Assembly (NCBI GenBank): GCA_052387095.1
Contig: JBQTJN010000040.1
Span: 1-18,370, forward strand
Origin: JBQTJN01 sp052387095
GTDB taxonomy: Bacteria > Pseudomonadota > Alphaproteobacteria > Micavibrionales > Micavibrionaceae
Length of the DNA stretch: 18,370 nucleotides
Reading direction: 5' to 3'
Positions 9,301-13,669 of the stretch are shown here, one piece after another (the first letter of the stretch is position 1; the number at the start of each line of letters is the position of its first letter). The notes beneath the pieces were generated by a model that saw nothing but the letters and a program-made list of their open reading frames with translations, was not told the DNA's origin and did not search any database. The position numbers were made by a program, and so were the translations under genes.

Positions 9301-10864
9301 CACCCATGGTGAGATCTTTAATAAAATTAACCAAGCTAGCTTGAAGCGTTAAATTACCATGCGCAAGCGCCGATACGCTCGTAGGTATGCAGTGAGGATT
9401 GGACGGACCAGCTGGGCCGGCGCAAGCATTCACCAAACCTGGATTGCCTGGGTTATCTGCAACATAGGTTGTCTGTGTTCCTGTGCTGACATCAATATTG
9501 CCCGTGCCAACGCCTGGGCCCGCAGTGTTTGTACCAACATCGATATAATTTGTAGCCTGAACCGTAACAATGGCATTTTGAGCAAGGTCATTGGCCAGCG
9601 CCCGGGCGCTCAGGAAATTTCCGCCGCCAGGATATGTATTCAGCACGCCGCTGTGAATAACGGCAAAAAGCGGATCTATCAGGAAGCTGCCCGAAGTACC
9701 ATTCAGGGCCAAGGTGTTAACGGAACCATCATAACCAGCTTCATTAGCAGCAGAAATTTCTACAAAACCGCCATTACCACCAAGAGGTCCGCCTTGTGCG
9801 AAAGCGCGGCCGCGGAAAATGGCATTATTATCAGCATAAATATAAATATCGCCAGCGTCCCCTTCACCATCGTCGCCTGCGCCACCGCCTGTGTTGAAAA
9901 GACCAGACTGTTCAACAATTACATCATGACCGGTGACAGTGATGCTTCCACCTTCGGTGCCATAAGCATTCAGGGTGCCGGAAACATTTACATTGCCGTT
10001 ATGGCCGCCGCCAAGAATAATCTTCCCGCCGCTCACAGTCGCGGATGATGCATTGATCACGCCGCTCATATTGATGACATTATTGGCCATTTCACGCGCA
10101 TCTTCGGCGCGCATGGCAACCACGCCGCCTTCGGCGTTGATCGTGCCGGAATTTTCCAGCAGGGCCGCATTGACTTTATCGCTCGCCGCAATCTCGACCA
10201 GGCCGTCGCCGTAAAGGTCGAGCGTAACGCGGCTGCCGGCGGCCATTGCCACCTTGCCGAGGCGCGCATTGATCACGCCGGAATTTCTGACCGTCGGTGC
10301 CACGAACGCGGCAAGACCTGCATCCGCCACTGTGATCGTGCCGCGCATTTCAATAGAGCCGCCCGTATCCACGCCTTCAAACGTGTAATGGCCATCGCCG
10401 TCGCGCAGGTCCGCATCGCTGATATGGCCGGTCGATGTTACGATCGATCCGACATTGACACGAGAATCCGCGCCGAAAATCGTGCCGTCCTGGTCGAAGA
10501 TGAAAACTTGGCCGTTGGCATTCAGAGCGCCTTGAATCAAGGCAGGATCATTCTCGATATCATAAAGAACATACATGGAGCCGGAGCCGGGCTGGTTCAG
10601 ATTAACTGTGTGGCCGGCTGTAATGTCGCCATCGCCACGCGCTTTAACGAAATCTGTTGTCTGGTGAAGGTTGGTTACATCGGGAATGGACACATCGACA
10701 TCAACATTGCCCTCATCATATGTGTGATCGCCCCAGTTGTCGGCTTTCGAAGGGATCGCGAAGAGCGCGAGACCAGCCGCTGTGAGTGCGGTTGTTGACA
10801 GGATCCTGCTCACTGCGCGGCGGATGGATCTGACTGCGAGAAGATCGCCCTGTGTGTGTGTCAT
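3338..10864 (-). CDS. giant two-partner secretion exoprotein (TpsA), filamentous-haemagglutinin-like beta-helix adhesin
   Basis: This is a 2508-residue protein from ATG 10864, which has GGGAG eight bases upstream. The frame runs on to a TTG at 10945 but that has no ribosome site. Residues 1-41 are a long signal peptide (RSIRRAVSR, then ALTAAGLALFA, cleavage after SKA). Residues about 42-290 are the TPS/haemagglutination-activity domain, with a NANGQVFIF block (family NPNG), RVNVGSIVTST and NSGTINAEGG. SFLIDP follows near residue 410. About 550-1700 is a PbH1/NosD-like right-handed beta-helix with recurring NTI, NDGI and HGI turns. Residues 1707-2143 are 19 exact-length 23-residue repeats. A proline-rich C-terminal region has three LNSI-type repeats. 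Only four cysteines occur (481, 492, 2470, 2502). No C-terminal toxin is recognised. The partner transporter is divergent at 11264. A surface adhesin or biofilm protein is the inferred role. Confidence 0.9.
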   Translation of the reverse strand: MTHTQGDLLAVRSIRRAVSRILSTTALTAAGLALFAIPSKADNWGDHTYDEGNVDVDVSIPDVTNLHQTTDFVKARGDGDITAGHTVNLNQPGSGSMYVLYDIENDPALIQGALNANGQVFIFDQDGTIFGADSRVNVGSIVTSTGHISDADLRDGDGHYTFEGVDTGGSIEMRGTITVADAGLAAFVAPTVRNSGVINARLGKVAMAAGSRVTLDLYGDGLVEIAASDKVNAALLENSGTINAEGGVVAMRAEDAREMANNVINMSGVINASSATVSGGKIILGGGHNGNVNVSGTLNAYGTEGGSITVTGHDVIVEQSGLFNTGGGAGDDGEGDAGDIYIYADNNAIFRGRAFAQGGPLGGNGGFVEISAANEAGYDGSVNTLALNGTSGSFLIDPLFAVIHSGVLNTYPGGGNFLSARALANDLAQNAIVTVQATNYIDVGTNTAGPGVGTGNIDVSTGTQTTYVADNPGNPGLVNACAGPAGPSNPHCIPTSVSALAHGNLTLQASLVNFIKDLTMGDGTLTVNAGTLNLNSRIYGRNSIGGPAVLLGDSKLIGTGILSTINVQSPSALINQGISFSDDATNLTTVNVGAGIYDETVQIVGANKSNLWLKGAGQGLTFIKPTTMAGAPALANGFPWNGQLYTPIVLAQGANNVDVSGLTIDGTLIGGNISGTNTSGLTYYNAGGDATDVTITNAGAFGFYAAADGTQGHTGRLVTANNITSSGNWWAALAAIGNQLNLNITGGNYNGAGASDALDLSNGSQGTVTGATLSTGTHSDQAGISFHGGHDWSINNVTINGGGAGTTGIADDGPAYGVSSANNISITGGTISNVGTGIDAIGGHNWDVNGTMISSAAAGGGKGVHFAGLTGGNVNTINGVNVSGFAQGIHNNGSNGTQITGGTFTNNTTGILVNPSSNVVIDGVNTNGGTNGVVFTGGDNNTVKNSFVNNTVGDGVVVNGSTTAKVLHNQIGLLGGANSIGSGAGGGDAIFVTNSDGTVITGNFTANTHYDGPLRKGSGILVTNSDNVQIGGAGALGNDISLAGSDGIVIRTDGGTADNNTIEGNTIHGVAGSRTGIYTEFATNTDIINNIVSGSGRYAAIYGNGGSNFNISGNTLDHNDEIGILLQNAGGTNLIDDNTIDNTGENKKASDGTNSGDGIRVLSSSGVTVSNNKVGLNGGTNNIKGNGVTIMSSPSTTVSANSISNTMDNGIFLNPSANSIVQNNTLKVIGQNGIYLSAGNHRVQVLSNQLHGVMLDGVFATGSNDIEIKNNEIRASTLVMGAGGHGINVVGGTSALIEDNLIQGGDGLNGVPGKKGVGGDGIHVNNNDGVEIIDNTIKGGARAPSGGSNGDGGSGAGGHGIYVTESQQAFLKDNDVLSGNTTSSGRTGGQGADLAGIYAINNAGTNAFKNGIYIGFNVIDGNGSVDSAGDDGIFVQNSGHHSTGNKALIESNRVDFTGEDGIDVRGTNGVQIKNNTVTNVNEIGIRLNPSHDAVIDNNTINNTGIDGIQVLSSNNVDVTNNKLHTIGRHGIYGENSNSLDIVLNKIGTGSFGVSGAAEDGIHVTGGRNVKIDQNTVQGGSLGAGAGHDGIHVVNNREAVITNNIIKSGSFLSVGAGNDGIYVDNSGAQIGGGLDVIFGQIRDGVVITGNQVISSGLSLGAGHDGIHVISSPGGLVATPQATVGSNTIQGVGNDGIFVTNTDFVRVINNSVSLSGDDGIEIDESDFAETSGNTVTLSGDTGILIDPSNFTVTDGNTVSLSGGYGIWVDGGVVNTVSNNNVSLSGDDGIRVDNNNLSSILGNTVTLSGGDGVEVNGGNLNTVDDNTISLSSDNGVYFHDSALGQITDNTVTLSGDDGIDVENSLGVDVSGNTVTLSGDNGIEVSNVALASIDGNVVTFSGNNGVGLRNAAGASVDGNIVTLSGNHGIFVDPSIGISVDGNIVTLSGNDGIHVEDVLGLTVNGNIVTLSGNDGIDIDGVFGFSADGNVLTLSGDNGIELSNAALGLVNGNIVTLSGNDGINIQDAAFVGVDGNIVTLSGGDGIDLDDTLFSSVSGNIVTLSGDNGIEVSDALFADVNGNIVTLSGNDGINVHRTLFTDVNGNIVTLSGGDGIDLENSLFADINGNIVTLSADSGIEVEDSAFVDILGNITMFNAGAGIFVDPSSNILVDGNVSMFNVFGIQFLDVTDSTISNNLVANNLIAGVDLENVGDVYILDNNISDNGVHGLHSHGRGNGLIVLQGNSFTDNPTGALFQHSGQIDISDLTNPNSFTSTDPLATPVGMMFDGPANALTIVGETLGATEFTGFGNIGSYYVYFTDGSILDPITGNPIVIDGMNANFDGIVPASVGGFLTSAQRTFIEDRLFDADDLALNGRGQIFIGFDPFSVAQEDIFRNFDFPGLDISGLNITLLGLPSIPGGPAALNSIRTFAGGGGNSGDPNDLNSIETAAGGEGTSNPYDLNAIETAAGESEKAACWGDAMSAAVSGKAVSYSYTGDIEATLSGAASCGNVTSF
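3464..3613 (-). repeat. three imperfect LNSIxT repeats near the TpsA C-terminus
   Basis: Three units start with LNSIRTFAGGGG (3613), LNSIETAAGGEG (3556) and LNAIETAAGESE (3502), spaced 19 and 18 residues apart. They lie between the end of the beta-helix and the C-terminal cysteine segment. They are Gly/Asn/Asp rich and probably flexible, so a spacer or surface-tether role is the inference. The DNA of the three units also shares the tract reading GCTGTTCAG or GCGTTCAG on the plus strand. Confidence 0.7.
4436..5746 (-). repeat. 19 tandem 69-bp repeats (23 residues each) inside tpsA
   Basis: Reading the minus strand, the unit is G-N-x-V-[TS]-L-S-G-x-[DN]-G-I followed by eleven variable residues ending in V or I plus D/N/S. 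Nineteen consecutive copies keep exactly 23 residues, from NNSVSLSGDDGIEI (5746) to GNIVTLSADSGIEV (ending 4436). Four looser copies follow (GNITMFNAGAG onwards). The register was confirmed at both ends by codon position: 19 x 69 = 1311 bases. One repeat is about one turn of a right-handed beta-helix, and the conserved Asn after Gly would form an asparagine ladder. The last seven copies follow a three-repeat cycle (DNGIE, NDGIN, GDGID). A 22-base identity between 4531-4552 and 4738-4759, 207 bp apart, shows the cycle at DNA level too. Confidence 0.93.
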
Positions 10865-10915
10865 GATGTACTCTCCCTTGATATAAAGCCTGTGAGGCGC
10901 TGTAAAAAATTCTGC

Positions 10916-10952
10916 TTGGTCAAAAGACCTTGATATATTGGTCAAAAGACCT
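10916..10952. repeat. two identical 15-bp direct repeats, likely operator sites upstream of tpsA
   Basis: TTGGTCAAAAGACCT occurs at 10916-10930 and again at 10938-10952, with starts 22 bp apart (about two helical turns). Each copy contains an interrupted palindrome, GGTC-AAAA-GACC. A third related half-match, GTCTTTTAAC, lies at 10966-10975. Same-face spacing of identical dyads 50-90 bp before a start codon is what paired dimer-binding sites look like. The regulator is unknown. Confidence 0.65.
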
Positions 10953-10975
10953 CATATATATGAGAGTCTTTTAAC
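10941..10975. repeat. long AT-rich hairpin/palindrome upstream of tpsA
   Basis: The arm GTCAAAAGAC-CTCATAT (10941-10957) pairs with ATATGAG-A-GTCTTTTAAC (10958-10975). This makes a 17-bp near-perfect inverted repeat with one bulged A at 10965 and one C/A mismatch. Its centre, CTCATATATATGAG (10951-10964), is a perfect 14-bp palindrome. It overlaps the second 15-bp direct repeat. It could be a cruciform-prone site, a regulator operator or an RNA hairpin in the tpsA leader. Confidence 0.6.
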
Positions 10976-11002
10976 GGACATTTGAAAAATAAGTATCTGA
11001 TT

Positions 11003-11088
11003 GAGCCGGACAGTGGCATAGCTCCAGAAAAAAATCAACATGCATTAAGGAAACTTAATTGCTTTGCGGCTCTTAAAACAGGGAGCTA
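11003..11088. other. candidate structured RNA leader with pseudoknot-type interleaved stems
   Basis: Three pairings are visible on the plus strand. GAGCCG (11003-11008) pairs with CGGCTC (11067-11072). TAGCTCC (11019-11025) pairs with GGAGCTA (11082-11088). A local hairpin TTAAG-GAAA-CTTAA (11045-11058) lies between. The two long-range stems are interleaved, so they form either a pseudoknot or two mutually exclusive folds. The GAAA loop is a GNRA tetraloop only on the plus strand, favouring a role in the tpsB leader. I could not match it to a known riboswitch class, and chance pairing is not excluded. Confidence 0.35.
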
Positions 11089-11263
11089 AATTAGAGATTC
11101 CTTATAAATCCTGCTTTCCATTGTTTTTTGCCCGGGCTTACATTATTATCGGACAGGTTATTGGCTTGAAATTTTCTGCTCCCCTGATCTCTCCATTTAC
11201 TGCCTTCATATTTATTGATAAAAGGCCTTCATAAACATACAGAATTCACCGAAAGCATTTCAT

Positions 11264-12991
11264 ATGACTCATTATAAATTCGCCCTTCGTGGCTCATATC
11301 CTGTTCTGGCCGCCGCTGCACTGGCCCTCGTTCTGCCGCTTCCGGCATACGCACAGCTCGACCAGCAAACAGGCATCGCGGACCCCGGCCGCCAGCAGGA
11401 ACAATTCAGAGATTCGCTGACACATACGGAACTCAGCCCCGACATTGAAGTTAAGGAACTGGCCTTGCAGGGCGCTCCTCCCGGCGCAGAGAATATTCAC
11501 TTTGTTTTGCAAGAACTTGAAGTAGAAGGTTTCGAAGCCTATAGCGACGCCCAACTCCGTCCCCTATATGCCGACAAGATCGGTACGGAAATTTCACTGG
11601 CAGATCTTTACGACATCGCCAACCAGATCACCCTTAAATACCGTAATGACGGTTACCTGCTAACGCAGGTTGTTGTACCGCCGCAAACCATTGATAATGG
11701 CTATGCGCAGGTGCGTGTTGTTGAAGGCTACGTTAATAATGTCATCGTACAGGGCAATGCCACGCATGATGGCGACGTCATACATAAGTATGCAAGCCGC
11801 ATTAACACCGGCCATGCCCTGAATATCCGCGAACTGGAACGCCAGCTCCTTCTCATCAACGATCTGCCCGGGATAACGGCCCGCAGCGTTCTGAGCCCGT
11901 CGGCCGATACACCCGGCGCAGCTGAAATGCTGATCATCGTTGACAACCGCGACCCTTATGACGGTCTCCTGGAGATCAATAATTTCGGCAGCCGTTATCT
12001 CGGCCCGATCAACCTAGTCTCCAGCAATACATTCAATGGTTGGCTCGGCATGAACGAGGCCATCACCGCCCAGCTCGTTATCGCACCTGACAGCGGCTAT
12101 GAACTTGCGTTCGGCGCGCTCGGCTATGAACAACCCATCGGACCTTACGGTACGAAAGCGTCCGCCTACATCAGCGCGACAGACACCGATCCCGGCTATG
12201 ATCTTGCGCAATTCGATGTGCGCGGCCATTCCAATCTTTACAGCGTCAAAGTAACACACCCGTTTATCCGCGCCCGTTCGCAAAATCTGACTACGCGCCT
12301 GCTGTTTGACTGGCGCGATGTCCGCAGTTCCAACAACATTGAGCCGACACGCGAGGATAATCTTCGCGTTCTGCGCGCCGGCGCCCGGTATGAATTTCTG
12401 GATACGCTGCTCGGAATCGGCTTCAACGCCATCGATATCGAGATTTCCAAAGGTCTTAGCGTTTTCGGCGCGAGTGACGAAGGCGATGCTAACCTGACAC
12501 GCGATGAGGGTGACCCGCAATTTCTCAAAGCCAATATCGAGATCCAACGCCTGCAGCGCCTGACAAATTCGTTCAACCTTTTGCTGGCGGCAAGCGGCCA
12601 GGTCTCTAACGATCCTCTGCTATCCTCTGAAGAGTTTGGCGTCGGCGGTACGGAATTTGGCCGCGCCTTCGATAGCTCGGAAGTCGTTGGCGATGATGGT
12701 ATTGCAGCCAAAGCCGAACTGCAATGGAACAACCCGATGAACATCGAGGGTGGCAACCTGGAAAAATTTCAGGCCTATACCTTTTATGATGCAGGCAGGG
12801 TCTGGAATGAGGATGCTACGACCAGCACCCTCAAGACGGATACGATTACCTCCGCCGGCGCCGGTGTCCGCGCGAACTTCCCGGGTAATACCTCGGCCGG
12901 TTTTGCCGTGGCTTTCCCGCTGAACCGCGACGTGCAGACGCAGAACGACCGCGACCCGCGCGCCTATTTCAATCTGACAAAAAAGTTCTGA
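11264..12991 (+). CDS. two-partner secretion outer-membrane transporter (TpsB), ShlB/FhaC family
   Basis: This is a 575-residue outer-membrane protein expected to secrete the divergent TpsA. Residues 1-30 form a signal peptide (VLAAAALALVLPLPAYA, then Q31). A linker leads to two POTRA domains, about 75-155 (FVLQELEVEGFEAYSDAQL, LYDIANQITLKYRNDGYLL, VVVPPQTIDNGYAQVRVVEG) and about 156-235 (VIVQGN, LNIRELERQLLLINDLPGI). The C-terminal half is a 16-strand beta-barrel with alternating hydrophobic strands. A conserved segment FGVGGTEFGRAFDSSEVVGD corresponds to the lid-loop VRGY-type motif of the family. The chain ends in phenylalanine (LTKKF), the usual BAM signal. The length is typical (550-590). 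TpsA/TpsB genes are commonly in one operon; here they are divergent. Confidence 0.94.
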   Translation: MTHYKFALRGSYPVLAAAALALVLPLPAYAQLDQQTGIADPGRQQEQFRDSLTHTELSPDIEVKELALQGAPPGAENIHFVLQELEVEGFEAYSDAQLRPLYADKIGTEISLADLYDIANQITLKYRNDGYLLTQVVVPPQTIDNGYAQVRVVEGYVNNVIVQGNATHDGDVIHKYASRINTGHALNIRELERQLLLINDLPGITARSVLSPSADTPGAAEMLIIVDNRDPYDGLLEINNFGSRYLGPINLVSSNTFNGWLGMNEAITAQLVIAPDSGYELAFGALGYEQPIGPYGTKASAYISATDTDPGYDLAQFDVRGHSNLYSVKVTHPFIRARSQNLTTRLLFDWRDVRSSNNIEPTREDNLRVLRAGARYEFLDTLLGIGFNAIDIEISKGLSVFGASDEGDANLTRDEGDPQFLKANIEIQRLQRLTNSFNLLLAASGQVSNDPLLSSEEFGVGGTEFGRAFDSSEVVGDDGIAAKAELQWNNPMNIEGGNLEKFQAYTFYDAGRVWNEDATTSTLKTDTITSAGAGVRANFPGNTSAGFAVAFPLNRDVQTQNDRDPRAYFNLTKKF

Positions 12992-13006
12992 TCTGCGGAA
13001 TTTAAT

Positions 13007-13207
13007 CTAATCGGTATGATTTGAATTATCGGACCGGTCATCGTACCAGTTACGCAGTAGGGCTTTCTGCCGCTTTAATTCCTGGTAGCGTTTCTGCGCG
13101 TTGGGATCCCTATCGAGATGCGCCCGTACTTTTTTGACCTCCATAGGGCTTAGTTCCCCGTCGACCATGGCTTGAATGTCAAAATCTGTAATAATGCGGA
13201 ACGGCAT
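13007..13207 (-). CDS. short anti-sigma-factor-like protein
   Basis: This is a 66-residue acidic-basic soluble protein. The segment ITDFDIQAMVDGELSPMEVK, followed by VRAHLDRDPNAQKRYQELKR, matches the N-terminal domain of ECF anti-sigma factors (family pattern 'DxDLxAfVDGELsxxxxxxVxxHLxxDPxxxxRxxxxRxQxxaLR'). Those proteins normally continue with a transmembrane helix and periplasmic domain. This one stops after RNWYDD and a polar tail, so only the sigma-binding part remains. No zinc-binding HxxxCxxC motif is present. The ribosome site before ATG 13207 is weak (AAAGAAA). It is convergent with tpsB. The natural partner candidate is the ECF sigma factor at 15977-16519, 2.8 kb away; that link is inference. 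Confidence 0.7.
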   Translation of the reverse strand: MPFRIITDFDIQAMVDGELSPMEVKKVRAHLDRDPNAQKRYQELKRQKALLRNWYDDRSDNSNHTD

Positions 13208-13263
13208 ATTTTCTTTTTTTCAATGAACCGGCATCTCGGCCCCAAAAACCCCTGTTTAATTAA

Positions 13264-13289
13264 AACACCCATCTCCCTGAACCGGTTCC
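13264..13289 (-). promoter_or_regulatory. possible EcfG-type promoter of the anti-sigma-like gene
   Basis: On the minus strand GGAAC (13289-13285) is followed, 17 bases later, by TGTT (13267-13264), one mismatch from the GGAAC-N17-CGTT consensus. It lies about 57 bases before ATG 13207. The -35 element sits inside the palindrome GAACCGGTTC, so it may be fortuitous. Confidence 0.35.
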
Positions 13290-13310
13290 TTTAATTTTAT
13301 CACCGTTTCA

Positions 13311-13334
13311 GGAACTCAGGATTATTCGCCCGTT
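13311..13334 (+). promoter_or_regulatory. EcfG-like promoter of the DUF1328 gene (short spacer)
   Basis: GGAAC (13311-13315) and CGTT (13331-13334) are both exact, but the spacer is 15 bases rather than 16-17. The distance from CGTT to the expected start codon (about 43 bases) is the same as for the DUF883 gene at 17472, which supports a real though possibly weakened promoter. Confidence 0.45.
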
Positions 13335-13376
13335 AGAGTTATGATAATCAATTTCATATGAAAGGGCGTGGCATAG

Positions 13377-13553
13377 CTGGGCTGGGCTTTAACATTTCTA
13401 GTATTGGCATTGATTGCCGGCATTCTGGGTTTTGGAGGCATTGCAGCGGCTTCCATGGGGAAAATAGCGCGGATACTATTCGTTGTATTTTTGGTGCTTT
13501 TTGTAGTTGCAGCCCTTATGCATGGCTTGCCCGGAAGAATGCCGCCAGCGTAA
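13377..13553 (+). CDS. DUF1328 small membrane protein with disrupted start codon
   Basis: The frame from CTG 13377 to TAA 13551-13553 encodes 58 residues, LGWALTFLVLALIAGILGFG followed by GIAAASMG and a second hydrophobic helix ILFVVFLVLFVVAALM. This is the complete DUF1328 family pattern (usually MLGWALTFLVIALIAG...), a two-helix inner-membrane protein of unknown function, often stress-associated. The base run before it reads GGC-ATAG-CTG: the family start ATG-CTG-GGC is interrupted by one extra A at 13375 (or 13373), which creates an in-frame TAG directly before CTG. An AAAGGG ribosome site stands at the right distance for the undamaged ATG. Either translation starts at CTG 13377 or the gene is inactivated, or the read has an indel. 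An EcfG-like promoter precedes it. Confidence 0.7.
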   Translation: MGWALTFLVLALIAGILGFGGIAAASMGKIARILFVVFLVLFVVAALMHGLPGRMPPA

Positions 13554-13568
13554 GTATTTAGCAGGATT

Positions 13569-13603
13569 AATTAAAAGGCGACTTATTTGGGCGCCTTTTA
13601 ATT
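13569..13603 (+). terminator. hairpin terminator after the DUF1328 gene
   Basis: A perfect 12-bp stem, AATTAAAAGGCG (13569-13580) with CGCCTTTTAATT (13592-13603), has an 11-base loop. The 3' arm supplies the T-run, as in many bidirectional terminators. It begins 15 bases after the DUF1328 stop codon. Confidence 0.7.
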
Positions 13604-13620
13604 TGCCTGAAAGGCAAATT
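13600..13620 (+). repeat. second hairpin overlapping the terminator, in the kinase leader
   Basis: AATTTGCCT (13600-13608) pairs with AGGCAAATT (13612-13620) around a GAA loop, a 9-bp perfect stem. It shares four bases with the 3' arm of the preceding 12-bp hairpin, so the two cannot both form fully. It lies about 50 bases before the histidine kinase start. Confidence 0.5.
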
Positions 13621-13669
13621 TGTGGAATTTAATCAATATTATCCCAAAATCTAAAAAAATGGACCGCCC

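Larger units (their letters stand above)
10865..11263. promoter_or_regulatory. 399-bp divergent intergenic region between tpsA and tpsB
   Basis: This AT-rich stretch contains no convincing gene. It must carry the promoters for tpsA (leftward) and tpsB (rightward). The tpsA-proximal part holds two identical 15-bp direct repeats and a long hairpin; the middle holds interleaved inverted repeats (both listed separately). Good sigma-70 boxes are not obvious for either gene: TTGACC occurs within each direct repeat on the minus strand but without a matching -10 at normal spacing. tpsB has only a weak GAAAG ribosome site eight bases before ATG 11264, whereas tpsA has GGGAG. Confidence 0.6.

Noticed and set aside
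10862..10945. A longer tpsA starting at TTG 10945.
   Set aside because: That codon lies inside the 15-bp repeat and has no ribosome site, while ATG 10864 has GGGAG at eight bases and begins a good signal peptide.
11003..11088. Known cyclic-di-GMP or cobalamin riboswitch, because of GCAAAGC and GCCACTG fragments on the minus strand.
   Set aside because: The flanking conserved blocks and stem order of those classes are missing. It is kept only as an unassigned structured candidate.
13358..13561. A 67-codon ATG frame over the DUF1328 locus.
   Set aside because: It is in a different frame from the conserved DUF1328 sequence and reads as a composition-biased shadow with cysteines and tryptophans scattered at random.
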